DNA of 64,000 nucleotides from Bacteroidota bacterium (GTDB taxonomy: Bacteria > Bacteroidota > Bacteroidia > Chitinophagales > Chitinophagaceae): positions 1-64,000 of the forward strand of contig JABDAV010000005.1 in assembly GCA_013289015.1 (NCBI GenBank). The letters run 5' to 3'. Position 1 is the stretch's first letter. The number at the start of each line of letters is the position of its first letter. The notes under the pieces were generated by a model. It searched no databases, had not been told where the DNA came from, and worked only from the letters and a program-made list of their open reading frames with translations. Positions 7,983 through 17,194 of this stretch are shown here, one piece after another. Position numbers and translations under genes: made by a program.

Positions 7983-10979
7983 ATGAATTTATTTGAATCG
8001 CAATCCGCGGAATTTACACGCAGACATATTGGTGCAGATGAGTCAGAAACAAGCGAAATGCTTAAAGCAATGGGAGAGAGGAGTGTTGAAGATCTTATAG
8101 ATAAGACAGTGCCTTCATCCATTCGCATGAACCACGAATTGAATTTGCCTGAAGCCATGGGTGAATATGAATATCTTCAACACATAAAGAACCTGTCTCT
8201 TAAAAATGAACTTTTCAAAAGCTATATTGGCCAGGGTTATTATGATACTATTACGCCTTCTGTAATTCTTCGTAACGTTTTTGAAAACCCGGGGTGGTAC
8301 ACACAATACACACCTTACCAGGCTGAGATATCGCAGGGCCGTTTGGAAAGTTTGCTGAACTTTCAAACAATGGTGAGCGATCTTACAGGCTTGCCTATTG
8401 CAAACGCTTCCCTGCTTGATGAAGCAACTGCGGCGGCAGAAGCGATGACCATGTTCTTTAATATACTTAACCGCGATCATGATCATATTTAACGATCGAA
8501 ATTTTTTATTGACAATGAAATTTTTCCCCAAACAAAAAATGTATTGATAACAAGAGCAAAACCTATCGGTATTGAACTGGTCTTTGGTGATTACACATCT
8601 GCAGAAATAGATAAAAGCTTTTTCGGTGCGATCGTTCAATATCCGAATGATAAAGGCTCAATTGAAGATTACCGCGAGTTCATTCACGAAGTGCATAACA
8701 ACAATGCTTTTGTTATAATGGCTACAGATCTTTTGGCGCTTACATTGTTGGCTTCACCCGGAGATCTGAATGCAGATTGCGCTGTCGGCTCTGCACAACG
8801 TTTTGGTGTGCCTTTAGGATATGGCGGACCGCACGCTGCTTTTTTTGCAGCAAAAGATGAATTTAAAAGAAACATTCCCGGAAGAATAATTGGTATCAGT
8901 GTTGATGCGCAGAATAACCGTGCATTGCGCATGGCTTTGCAAACAAGAGAGCAGCATATTAAACGCGAGAAAGCAACTTCAAATATTTGTACAGCGCAGG
9001 CATTGCTGGCAAATATGGCGGCAATGTATGCAGTGTTTCATGGTGCGGAAGGATTGAAAAGTATTGCAGAGCGCACAGCATTATTAACGCAGATTGTTGC
9101 AGAAGGTATTGAAGCAAGAGGTTTTAAGCTTGTATCGCAGAATTATTTTGATACGATAACAGTTAAGACTGACGATGCTATTAAGATTCATGCAAAGGCA
9201 GAACGGCAAAAAATAAACCTAAGATATACCGGGGAAAATCTTATTGGCATTTCGCTGGATGAAACAGTAATGCTTAATGACCTGTATGATCTTATTAATT
9301 GTTTTGAAAATGATGTTGATCCTGTTGGTTTTGAAATTGAAGAAGATGCAACGCCTGAACACATTCCTGCATTTGCAAAGCGTACTTCATCCTACTTAAC
9401 GCATCCTGTTTTTAATATTCATCGCAGCGAAAGCCAGATGATGCGTTATATAAAATCGTTAGAGAATAAAGATCTTTCCCTGAACACTTCAATGATATCG
9501 CTGGGAAGCTGCACAATGAAATTGAATGCAGCTACCGAAATGATCCCATTAAGCTGGAATCACTGGAGCAAGATACATCCATTTGCTCCTGTTGAACAGG
9601 CAGGCGGTTATCAACAGGTAATAACAGAACTTGAAAATTATTTATGTGAGATCACAGCTTTTGATGCATGCAGCCTTCAGCCAAACAGCGGCGCGCAAGG
9701 CGAATATGCCGGTTTGTTAACCATCAAAGCGTATCATGAAAGCAATGGTGAAGCGCATAGAAATATTATGCTGATACCCATTTCTGCACATGGTACCAAT
9801 CCTGCATCAGCAGTAATGGCAGGAATGAAAGTAGTTGTAGTAAAAGCTTTGGAGAATGGTTATATTGATGTGAATGATCTGAAAGCAAAAGCACAACAAC
9901 ATGCCGCAAATCTTGCCGGCATCATGATCACTTATCCGAGTACTTATGGTGTGTATGAAGAAACAGTAAAAGAAATTACAGAGATCGTTCATGAACATGG
10001 CGGCCAGGTGTATATGGATGGCGCTAACATGAATGCACAGGTAGGTTTAACAGCGCCTGGTTTGATCGGTGCTGATGTTTGTCATTTGAATTTACACAAA
10101 ACATTTGCTATTCCGCATGGCGGCGGCGGACCGGGTATGGGACCGATTTGTGTGAAGAAACATTTAGAGCCTTTTCTTCCAAGGGAAGCCCCCTCTAACT
10201 CCCCCTTCTGGGGAGAACCCTTAGCACAAGGCTGCCTCAGCGAGGATGCTGCTAATAATGCAACCACGTTGAAAAGCAAGGTGGGTGCGTTGGACGCTTC
10301 CCCTATAGGGGGAAGTAGGCAGGGGGCTGCTGTTTCTGCTGCGCCTTATGGTTCAGCATCTATCTTACTCATCAGTTATGCATATATAAGAATGTTGGGA
10401 AGAAATGGTGTGAAGCAGGCAAGTAAGTATGCAATACTGAATGCAAATTATATGCGCGCAAGATTGGAGAACGATTATGATATTCTATACCTTGGAACGA
10501 ATGGAACCTGTGCTCATGAATTTATTGTTGACCTGAGGCCATTTAAAAAATCTGCAGATATAGAAGCAGAAGATATTGCAAAGCGTTTAATAGATTTTGG
10601 CTTTCATGCGCCAACAATGAGCTTTCCTGTTCCGGGTACAATTATGATCGAGCCAACAGAAAGTGAAGACAAGGCAGAGCTTGACCGTTTCTGCGATGCA
10701 ATGCTTACTATTCGTGAAGAGATAAAAGCTATTGAAGAAGGTAAAGCAGATAAGAAAGACAATGCTCTAAAGAGTGCGCCGCATACACAGGCTGTAATTT
10801 GTGCCGATGAATGGAATCATTCTTATTCAAGAAAAGAAGCAGCATTCCCATTATATTATGTTACGCTGAATAAATTCTGGCCATCTGTTGCAAGAGTAAA
10901 TAATACATACGGCGATCGTAATCTCGTATGTACCTGTGAGCCTGTAAGCGCTTATACAGGCGAAACGGTTGATGAATAG
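7983..10979 (+). pseudogene. gcvP: Glycine dehydrogenase (decarboxylating), P-protein, interrupted by an in-frame TAA
   Basis: P-protein of the glycine cleavage system: PLP-dependent decarboxylation of glycine with transfer of aminomethyl to lipoylated GcvH. The frame from 7983 ([11 protein letters not shown]) reads a full-length P-protein of about 998 positions, except for a TAA at 8490-8492. The same frame continues beyond it with [15 protein letters not shown], exactly what P-proteins have there, so a single AAA-to-TAA change explains it and no frameshift is needed. Both halves are otherwise well kept: HLNLHKTF carries the PLP lysine at about residue 706, and the glycine-rich [10 protein letters not shown] follows. 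About 30 extra residues are inserted near positions 735-783 by a palindromic repeat. The stop is at residue 170, not at the natural GcvPA/GcvPB junction (about residue 450). It may be a recent pseudogene or a base-call error. The TTG at 8544 is not a credible start. Confidence 0.88.
10185..10330. repeat. Inverted pair of C/G-rich palindromic repeats inserted in the gcvP frame
   Basis: The left arm (10185-10218) contains AAGCCCCCT, CTAACT, CCCCCTTCTGGGGAG. The right arm (10296-10330) reads, on the opposite strand, AGCCCCCTGCCTACTT then CCCCCTATAGGGGAAG. The arms are therefore inverted copies of one unit around a spacer of about 77 bases. The whole insert stays open in the gcvP frame and replaces the short loop that P-proteins normally have between the FLPGH segment and [10 protein letters not shown]. 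Single copies of the same unit occur at 43966-43998 and 41143-41164. Confidence 0.75.
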
Positions 10980-11024
10980 ATTGAAGAAGCAGCACGACTT
11001 CATTTACAAAACTGCCTGTGAAGT

Positions 11025-11071
11025 GTAATGCAGAATAAAGAGAACAATATTTGCTCTTTATTCTGCATTAC
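11025..11071 (+). terminator. Strong stem-loop after gcvP
   Basis: A perfect 18-bp stem (left arm 11025-11042 with core TAATGCAGAATAAAGAG, right arm 11054-11071) encloses an 11-base loop and is followed by a short T-rich run. It would end gcvP transcription. It finishes only six bases before the ATG of the next gene, so it may also sit in that gene's leader. Confidence 0.75.
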
Positions 11072-11077
11072 TTTTAT

Positions 11078-12109
11078 ATGATGGTCAAAAAAAATAAAAA
11101 TATCTCCCTTATAAATACGGTGTTGGCGTTACATGGACTTGCGATTGTTTTATTACTCGCTTACTTTGGAAAGCTTTTGTTCATCCCTTTGTTCTTTTCT
11201 TTTTTAATTGCTATCTTTTTATACCCACTTAGCAGGCGGTTTGAAAAATTTGGATTGAACCGTTTGGCTTCATCACTGTTATGTATAGTGATTCTTATTT
11301 TGAGTTGCTGCATTGTATTGTATTTTGTTGCATCGCAATTTCAAAATTTTGTAAAAGATATTCCTCAATTAAAAACAGGCCTGAATACAATTGTTCAAAA
11401 TCTGCAGGCATGGTTAAAGCAACGATTGAACATTGATGATGATATACAAACAAGTTATATCGATAAATTATTTGGCGGTTTAATCGGAGCGATTGGTTTT
11501 ACGGTAGCCAGTTTTCTTTCATTGATTGTTTTCTTTACGCTTTGTCTCTTCTTTATTTTTTACATGCTTTACTACAGGAAAGTGTTGAATGATTTTATTC
11601 TTTCTTTTTTCAGCTATTCAGATAAAAAGAAAATTGCTGAAATGTCTGGAAGTATTCATGTAACAACAGTAAATTATGTAAAAGGATTGTTGACCGAGAT
11701 TTTTATACTGATGTGTTTAAGTTGTACAACGTTATTAATACTTGGTATAAAATACGCAATACTGATGGCTTTTTTTGCAGGCATGTTCAACATCATACCT
11801 TATGTTGGAATATATACTGCTGCATTATTGAACATGCTTATAACCGTAATTGATGGCAATGGAAAACAAAGCCTTGAAGTGTTATTGGTTTTCGTTATCA
11901 TTCATATTATTGATGCAAATCTTATAACACCATTCATAGTGGGCAAGCGCATAAAAATAAATCCGCTTGTAACATTAATGTCAGTTATTGCAGGCGAAAT
12001 AGTTTGGGGTATTCCCGGAATGTTTTTATTTATTCCGCTTGCAGCAATAATTAATATTGTGCTTGAAAAATCGAGAGGGTTAAGAACCGGGGAAATTACA
12101 GCATCTTAA
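11078..12109 (+). CDS. AI-2E family transporter (PerM/YdiK-like), first of two
   Basis: Polytopic inner-membrane protein of the AI-2E exporter superfamily, whose members include proteins exporting the quorum-sensing molecule AI-2 and sodium/proton antiporters; most have unknown substrates. Hydrophobic segments run in the family order: two near the N-terminus (about residues 10-60), one near 60-85, a hydrophilic stretch with amphipathic helices (about 85-140), then five or more further spans. The family C-terminal segment GEIVWGIPGMFLFIPLAAI is present. Starts at 11078 or 11081; an upstream frame start at 11051 lies inside the hairpin and is unlikely. Length 343 residues. A paralogue lies at 24523-25656. 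Confidence 0.85.
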   Translation: MMVKKNKNISLINTVLALHGLAIVLLLAYFGKLLFIPLFFSFLIAIFLYPLSRRFEKFGLNRLASSLLCIVILILSCCIVLYFVASQFQNFVKDIPQLKTGLNTIVQNLQAWLKQRLNIDDDIQTSYIDKLFGGLIGAIGFTVASFLSLIVFFTLCLFFIFYMLYYRKVLNDFILSFFSYSDKKKIAEMSGSIHVTTVNYVKGLLTEIFILMCLSCTTLLILGIKYAILMAFFAGMFNIIPYVGIYTAALLNMLITVIDGNGKQSLEVLLVFVIIHIIDANLITPFIVGKRIKINPLVTLMSVIAGEIVWGIPGMFLFIPLAAIINIVLEKSRGLRTGEITAS

Positions 12110-12110
12110 A

Positions 12111-13748
12111 TTACTTCTGAGCCATTAAATTATTGTTAGGCGTAAATAATTTTGCGGCCATTGCTGAGTCATGTTTATATATATCGTTCCGGAAATTTAA
12201 TTTGCCGCTCGAATCAACAAAAGCTGTGTAATAACTTATCATCACCGGAACAGAATTTTTAAGTGTAACCCATTTTTCTTTAGGAAGGTTCATGAGGCTA
12301 TCTACTTTTTCGCTGCTGAAATGTGTTGTATCATCCCGCAATAAATACATAGCTAATTTTTTGGGATCGCTTAAGCGAATGCAACCATGACTAAGATTTC
12401 TGTTGGAAGAATTAAATGCTCCGTGATTGTTTGTATCATGAAAATAAATATCAAAGTTGTTGGGGAATAGAAACTTCACATGTCCCAAAGCATTATCTGC
12501 GCCAGGCAATTGGCGAATTTCGGGAACACCGCCTGCGCCTTTACCATAAACTTCCATGTGATGATCTGCGAGATAATTTTTGTTACGATCAATGCCAGGC
12601 AAAATTTCTTTTTTAATAATGCTTGGTGGAATATTCCAATACGGGCTAAATACAATGTATTTTAAATTTCCTGTAAAGATTACTGTGCCTGTAGCCGTTG
12701 AACCAACCACCACATCCATGGCAAATTGAAGCCTTGCGCTATCATACACATACATTTTATACTCAGGAATATTTACAATAATGGCATTGCTGTCATTAGT
12801 AGCAGGCATCCAACGCAGGCGCTCAAGGTTTACAAGAATTTGTTCTATTCTTTTTGAAGGCGTAATGTTTAGTTGCTTAATAAACGTTTTTCCAATTACA
12901 CCATCAGGGCTAAATCCCATACGTATTTGGAATCTTTTTGCTGCATGTAAAAGCGCAGTATCATACACTGTTGTGCTATCCTCCTCACTTAAATCACCCA
13001 AAGCATACAGGCGTTCTTTTATTGTTTTAATGTTATATGATGAACTGCCTTTGTGAAATGCCTGTTCAGGATATGCTATCGAATCCCAATTTACAGACAA
13101 ATCTATCTTGCGATAAAGCGGCAGGTAATCAAGCAATTTTTTATAAGCATCGCTCAATTGCAGTGCTGAGTTTTTGATGTCTGATTTATTTTCGATCAAC
13201 GAATCAAGTAAAACAGTAAGGTCAAGTTTTTTGCGGGGAATAAACCAACCTAATTCCTGTATATTTATGTCAGAACCTCCATAAATTTTAGAGGCATACA
13301 AAAAGAATTGACCTGTAAGCTTTAATTCTGTTTCACTGATATCAGGCGTAACTATTAACGCTTTATTTGAAGTATCTGTTTTAAATGCATCTACTTCATT
13401 GGAAAGTTGTTTGTTGTATAAACTGCTGTCATTATAAGTGTCAACGACATTGGCAAGCAGGTTCATGAAATTATAAGCCTGTTCACCCATTCCACTGCTG
13501 TCGAACCACGCACATTGATAATTGCGCAGTTTATAAAAATCGTTGTACTGTTGCTTGAATTTCTGGTATTCAGAATGCTTGCTTAAGAAATTGCTTATTG
13601 CATTACTATCTATAAATAAATTATTGAATGATGTTTTTTTAGTGATGCTTTTATCAACCTGTATCTCTTCCTGATTGCTGTGTTTGGTATTATGACATGA
13701 ATAAATAAGACAACAAAAAATGAAAACACCGTTCAATATTTTTTTCAT
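12111..13748 (-). CDS. Murein L,D-transpeptidase (YcbB/LdtD type)
   Basis: Periplasmic enzyme that makes 3-3 cross-links in peptidoglycan or attaches proteins to it. N-terminal hydrophobic segment with a Cys in IFCCLIYSCHN suggests a lipoprotein or signal peptide. A peptidoglycan-binding-like domain lies at about residues 235-280 (LHAAKRFQIRMGFSPDGVIG). The YkuD catalytic domain follows, with HDTNNHGAFNSS and the Cys motif LSHGCIRL at about residue 450, the hallmark of active enzymes. The 545-residue length and the large N-terminal scaffold domain match the YcbB group, typical of Bacteroidota. It is convergent with the AI-2E gene with a one-base gap. Confidence 0.9.
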   Translation of the reverse strand: MKKILNGVFIFCCLIYSCHNTKHSNQEEIQVDKSITKKTSFNNLFIDSNAISNFLSKHSEYQKFKQQYNDFYKLRNYQCAWFDSSGMGEQAYNFMNLLANVVDTYNDSSLYNKQLSNEVDAFKTDTSNKALIVTPDISETELKLTGQFFLYASKIYGGSDINIQELGWFIPRKKLDLTVLLDSLIENKSDIKNSALQLSDAYKKLLDYLPLYRKIDLSVNWDSIAYPEQAFHKGSSSYNIKTIKERLYALGDLSEEDSTTVYDTALLHAAKRFQIRMGFSPDGVIGKTFIKQLNITPSKRIEQILVNLERLRWMPATNDSNAIIVNIPEYKMYVYDSARLQFAMDVVVGSTATGTVIFTGNLKYIVFSPYWNIPPSIIKKEILPGIDRNKNYLADHHMEVYGKGAGGVPEIRQLPGADNALGHVKFLFPNNFDIYFHDTNNHGAFNSSNRNLSHGCIRLSDPKKLAMYLLRDDTTHFSSEKVDSLMNLPKEKWVTLKNSVPVMISYYTAFVDSSGKLNFRNDIYKHDSAMAAKLFTPNNNLMAQK

Positions 13749-13781
13749 AAAAGGTTTTATACGGATTTTATTTTTAAAATA

Positions 13782-14705
13782 TCATACCAAAGAAATATCA
13801 AAACTTATTAATTGAACAAATTCCCTGATCCTTTCTTCAATATCTGTTTTGGAAATTTCTTTCAAACGTTGCGGGCCGAATTTTTCAACACAGAAACTTG
13901 CCATTGCAGAGCCAACGATAATCGCAGTCTTCATATTTTCAAATGATACATCTTGTGTTTTTGCAAGGTGACCAATAAATCCACCTGCGAATGTATCGCC
14001 AGCACCCGTTGGATCAAAAACTTCTTCTAACGGTAATGCCGGTGCAAAAAACACATTGTTATCATTAAATAACAAAGCGCCGTGTTCACCCTTTTTTACA
14101 ACAAGAAATTTTGGACCCATTTTTAAAATTTTCTTAGCTGCTTTTACCAGTGAATATTCCCCGGATATTTGCCTTGCTTCGCTATCATTCACCAGCAATA
14201 CATCAACCATCGTAAACACTTTTTTCAGATCTTCCCATGCTGTTTCTATCCAAAAATTCATTGTGTCCAACACTATCAGCTTCGGACGTTTTATAAATTG
14301 TTCGATAACCTTTTGCTGAATTGCGGGTACAAGATTTCCAAGCATAAGAAAATCACAGTCCTGGTAACTATCGGGTACTTTGGGATCAAAATCTGCCAAC
14401 ACGTTAAGATCTGTGATCAATGTATCGCGGGTGTTCATATCCAAATGATATCGCCCGCTCCAGAAAAACGACTTCTTATCATTTACAATTACCACGCCAT
14501 CGGTCTTTACACCCCTTTGTTGAAGGGCTTCCAATTCCTGCTGCGGAAAATCGTAGCCTACGATTGAAATTTGCTGAACAGGATGCACAAAATTCGAAGC
14601 AGCATAGGCAACATACGTTGCTGAACCGCCGATTATCTTATCTGTTTTGTCAAAAGGAGTTTCAATAGCATCAAAAGCCATTGAGCCTACAACTGTTATG
14701 CTCAT
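13782..14705 (-). CDS. PfkB-family sugar/nucleoside kinase
   Basis: Ribokinase-like ATP-dependent kinase. The N-terminal glycine motif IIGGSATYVAYAAS (about residues 25-38) contacts sugar, and the C-terminal DPTGAGDTFAGGFIGHLA (about 246-263) carries the catalytic Asp and anion hole. LVVKKGEHGALLF is a standard strand before the ATP site. The start at 14705 (MSITVVGSMAFDAIETPFD) fits the family; a longer frame begins at 14738. The substrate is not clear; homologues in this phylum are annotated only as PfkB kinase. The gene follows a strong terminator, so it is probably transcribed on its own. Confidence 0.85.
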   Translation of the reverse strand: MSITVVGSMAFDAIETPFDKTDKIIGGSATYVAYAASNFVHPVQQISIVGYDFPQQELEALQQRGVKTDGVVIVNDKKSFFWSGRYHLDMNTRDTLITDLNVLADFDPKVPDSYQDCDFLMLGNLVPAIQQKVIEQFIKRPKLIVLDTMNFWIETAWEDLKKVFTMVDVLLVNDSEARQISGEYSLVKAAKKILKMGPKFLVVKKGEHGALLFNDNNVFFAPALPLEEVFDPTGAGDTFAGGFIGHLAKTQDVSFENMKTAIIVGSAMASFCVEKFGPQRLKEISKTDIEERIREFVQLISFDISLV

Positions 14706-14752
14706 TGTTTTTTTAGTTATGCCGCAAACGTAAAGCAATTATGTTTTACACT

Positions 14753-14781
14753 AAAAAAAACCGTCCCGAAAAGCAGGACGG
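14753..14781 (-). terminator. Intrinsic terminator downstream of the class III aminotransferase gene
   Basis: Read on the minus strand, CCGTCC, a nine-base loop and GGACGG (stem 14761-14781) are followed by eight T residues. It lies about 170 bases past the aminotransferase stop and separates that gene from the pfkB-family gene. Confidence 0.8.
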
Positions 14782-14951
14782 ACAGGGAAACATAACCAGT
14801 ATATTCTCAGAAAATGAAATGATGTAATTAAAAAGGCGGTGATTAAAAAACCAAAGATGAAAAGTAAGTAATTTTTCCTGTGTAATAAAAAGATATTATA
14901 ATATTTTTTAAACTTTTTTTATCGGTAAACCTTCTGAATTTTAATCCGTAT

Positions 14952-16151
14952 TTATACGGCTTCTTCGTTAATTGACTCTGTAATAATGCTGCATGCTTTT
15001 ATTATTTCCCCTTCATTTATTGTAAGTGGAGGCGCTATGCGAAGGCAATCGGGCGCAAATAAAAACCAATCAGTAATACAACCCTTTTCCACGCATCTGT
15101 GTATTATGTTTTGTGCATTTTCTGCAGTGTTGAATTGTAACGACGCCCATAATCCGAAATGATTGAATCTTTTTATTGCCGGATGATTTAATTGTGAAAG
15201 TAAGATGGATTCTTTGTCTTTCACCGTTTCAATACAATGTTCATTTAGCAATACTTCAAAAGCAGCTTTCCCGGCAGCACAACTTACAGGATGCCCGCCA
15301 AATGTTGTAATATGCCCGAGAACCGGATTGAAACTTAATTGCTTCATCAATTCCTTATTGGAAATAAAAGCGCCCAATGGCATACCGCCGCCGAGTGCCT
15401 TGCCTAATAATAAAATATCGGGAATTATATCAAATTGTTCAAATGCCCACAGCGTTCCTGTCCTGCCGAAGCCTGCCTGTATCTCATCCAATATCAGCAA
15501 AGCGCCATGTTTGGTACACTTGCTTCGCAATTGCTGCATCCAGCTTTTATCAGGAACATTTAAACCGCTTTCTGCCTGTATCGTTTCAAGTATAACGCAG
15601 GATGTATCTTCATCAATAAAGTGAAAAACCTCATTGCTGTTATAATCTACATGAATGATACCGGGTAACAACGGCCTGAAAGCATTGCGGTAGTATTCAT
15701 CACCCATAACACTTAAAGCACCCTGGGTGCTGCCATGATAACTGTTATTAAACGAAATAATATTGGCTCTGCCTGTAGCACGTTTTGCCAGTTTCATGGC
15801 GCCTTCAGTAGCTTCTGCGCCGCTGTTGGTAAAATATACACAGTCAAGTGAGGCCGGAAGATGATTGACAAGAAGATTAGCATAAGCAGTTTGAGGCGAT
15901 TCAATAAATTCTCCGTAGACGATCAAATGCATGTAACGTTCTGCCTGTTCCTTCACAGCTTTTATAACTTTCGGATGCGAATGCCCAATGTTGGCCACGC
16001 TAAAACCTGAGATGAGGTCAATATATTGTTTGCCCGACGTATCGTACTGGAAAATTCCCTGTGCTCTCACGATTTCCAAAGCTATCGGAGCAAAAGAAGT
16101 TTGCGCAATGTGCCTAAAAAATATTTCACGATTTGAAATAATACGCATCAT
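14952..16151 (-). CDS. Class III (ornithine/acetylornithine-type) aminotransferase
   Basis: Fold-type I PLP aminotransferase. Key segments: TNSGAEATEGAMKLAKRATGR (about residues 108-128, phosphate binding), LILDEIQAGFGRTGTLWAFE (about 216-235, with the PLP-ring Asp) and LLGKALGGGMPLGAF, whose Lys near 252 forms the Schiff base. Length 399 residues is usual. Similar stand-alone genes in Bacteroidota are labelled aspartate aminotransferase family. No arginine or lysine biosynthesis genes are nearby, so acetylornithine, ornithine or another omega-amino substrate is possible. Two adjacent ATG codons (16151, 16148) could start it. Confidence 0.87.
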   Translation of the reverse strand: MMRIISNREIFFRHIAQTSFAPIALEIVRAQGIFQYDTSGKQYIDLISGFSVANIGHSHPKVIKAVKEQAERYMHLIVYGEFIESPQTAYANLLVNHLPASLDCVYFTNSGAEATEGAMKLAKRATGRANIISFNNSYHGSTQGALSVMGDEYYRNAFRPLLPGIIHVDYNSNEVFHFIDEDTSCVILETIQAESGLNVPDKSWMQQLRSKCTKHGALLILDEIQAGFGRTGTLWAFEQFDIIPDILLLGKALGGGMPLGAFISNKELMKQLSFNPVLGHITTFGGHPVSCAAGKAAFEVLLNEHCIETVKDKESILLSQLNHPAIKRFNHFGLWASLQFNTAENAQNIIHRCVEKGCITDWFLFAPDCLRIAPPLTINEGEIIKACSIITESINEEAV

Positions 16152-16201
16152 TTTGGCATTTTATATATAAGTTCGGTCTTGAAAATTCAAACTTAAACAT
16201 T

Positions 16202-16732
16202 ATGGCTGTTATTATTCCTTGTCTTGATAAAAGACCCCAATTTGGCAAGAATTGTTTTGTTGCTCCTAATGGAACTGTTATAGGAGATGTAATTATGGGC
16301 GATGATTGCAGTGTTTGGTTCAATGCTGTTGTGCGTGGCGACGTAAACTATATACGCATTGGTAATAAGGTTAATATTCAGGATGGGGCCATTATCCATT
16401 GTACTTACCAGCGGAATGCTACAATAATAGGCAATAATGTTTCCATCGGTCATAATGCTATTGTACATGGCTGCACTGTACAGGATAATGTACTTATTGG
16501 AATGGGATCAATTATTATGGATAAGTGCGAAATTAAAAGCAACGCTATCATTGCAGCCGGAGCTGTAGTATTGGAAGGCACAGTAGTAGAGTCGGGTTCA
16601 ATTTATGCCGGCATTCCCGCAAAAAAAGTAAAAGACATTTCTAAAGATAACCTTCACAGCGAAATTGAACGTATCGCTAATAACTACATAAAATATTCTT
16701 CATGGTTTTCTGACGTTAATGCAGCGAAATAA
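16202..16732 (+). CDS. Gamma-carbonic anhydrase family protein (left-handed beta-helix)
   Basis: Hexapeptide-repeat protein of the YrdA/PaaY/CaiE family related to gamma-carbonic anhydrase. The helix repeats run over about residues 10-150, with the family signature WFNAVVRGDVNYIRIG (about 39-54), QDGAIIHC and IGHNAIVHGC. Histidines at about 63, 80 and 85 sit where the trimer's zinc ligands lie in the family. Length (176 residues) is standard. It is divergent from the class III aminotransferase gene with about 50 bases between starts. Real carbonic anhydrase activity varies within this family. Confidence 0.88.
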   Translation: MAVIIPCLDKRPQFGKNCFVAPNGTVIGDVIMGDDCSVWFNAVVRGDVNYIRIGNKVNIQDGAIIHCTYQRNATIIGNNVSIGHNAIVHGCTVQDNVLIGMGSIIMDKCEIKSNAIIAAGAVVLEGTVVESGSIYAGIPAKKVKDISKDNLHSEIERIANNYIKYSSWFSDVNAAK

Positions 16733-16745
16733 GAAAACGTTTTGT

Positions 16746-16859
16746 CTATTTGGCTAGGATCCCCTTGGCCGCAATCGAATACCTCCTGTTGATGAAGAAC
16801 CCGAAGCAGCGATGTTTCTGAAATTACAAACACCGTTTTTAAAGGTTAATAATTTGTAA
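16746..16859 (+). pseudogene. Possible C-terminal gene fragment
   Basis: One frame reads CLFG, a TAG stop at 16755-16757, then 33 sensible residues beginning DPLGRNRIPPVDEEPEAA and ending at a TAA. The composition and codon use look coding and there is no start codon. TAG could derive from a Trp codon. The parent family is not recognised. It may be the tail of a gene deleted between the carbonic anhydrase and the next gene. Confidence is limited by its length. Confidence 0.4.
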
Positions 16860-16915
16860 CTAAGTAGATAGTTTGTAACAAGTGGAATGAATATTGCTAA
16901 CATATGTAATTATAT

Positions 16916-17194
16916 ATGAAACCTTTTGAATATACTACACACTCAGAAATGGTAATTAATGAAAGTGGGAACCTTCAGGAATTTTATCGTTTGGCAAATG
17001 TTTTAAGTAAAACACGCCACGTACATTTAACATCAAAAGTTGATGATGCTTTTATTGTTGAATGGAATTACACTTACAAAGGTGGTGAGCTTTCGCTTCA
17101 GTACAGCATTTATAATGGTGTAACATTGCTGTACAATGGCAGGGATAAAAAATACGCTGATAAGCTCGCCGGACGCCTGCGCATAGGTCAATAA
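16916..17194 (+). CDS. Small hypothetical protein (92 aa)
   Basis: Soluble 92-residue protein with no signal peptide or membrane segment. The pattern alternates charged and hydrophobic residues, as in a compact alpha/beta domain; FIVEWNYTYKGGELSLQYSI suggests two beta strands. I do not recognise the family. Codon use matches the neighbours. Its last seven bases overlap the end of the convergent rsgA gene. Two TTTGTAAC direct repeats (16853-16860 and 16872-16879) lie in its upstream region and might belong to its promoter. Confidence 0.6.
   Translation: MKPFEYTTHSEMVINESGNLQEFYRLANVLSKTRHVHLTSKVDDAFIVEWNYTYKGGELSLQYSIYNGVTLLYNGRDKKYADKLAGRLRIGQ

Noticed and set aside
8490-8546. gcvP as two natural subunit genes, the second starting at TTG 8544
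   Set aside because: Natural GcvPA/GcvPB separation is near residue 450, not 170, and conserved P-protein sequence lies in the same frame between the TAA and the TTG. A nonsense change is the simpler reading.
8115-8639. Open frame on the minus strand across the gcvP stop
   Set aside because: It is a shadow of the gcvP reading frame; its product is Cys/Arg-rich with no recognisable domain.
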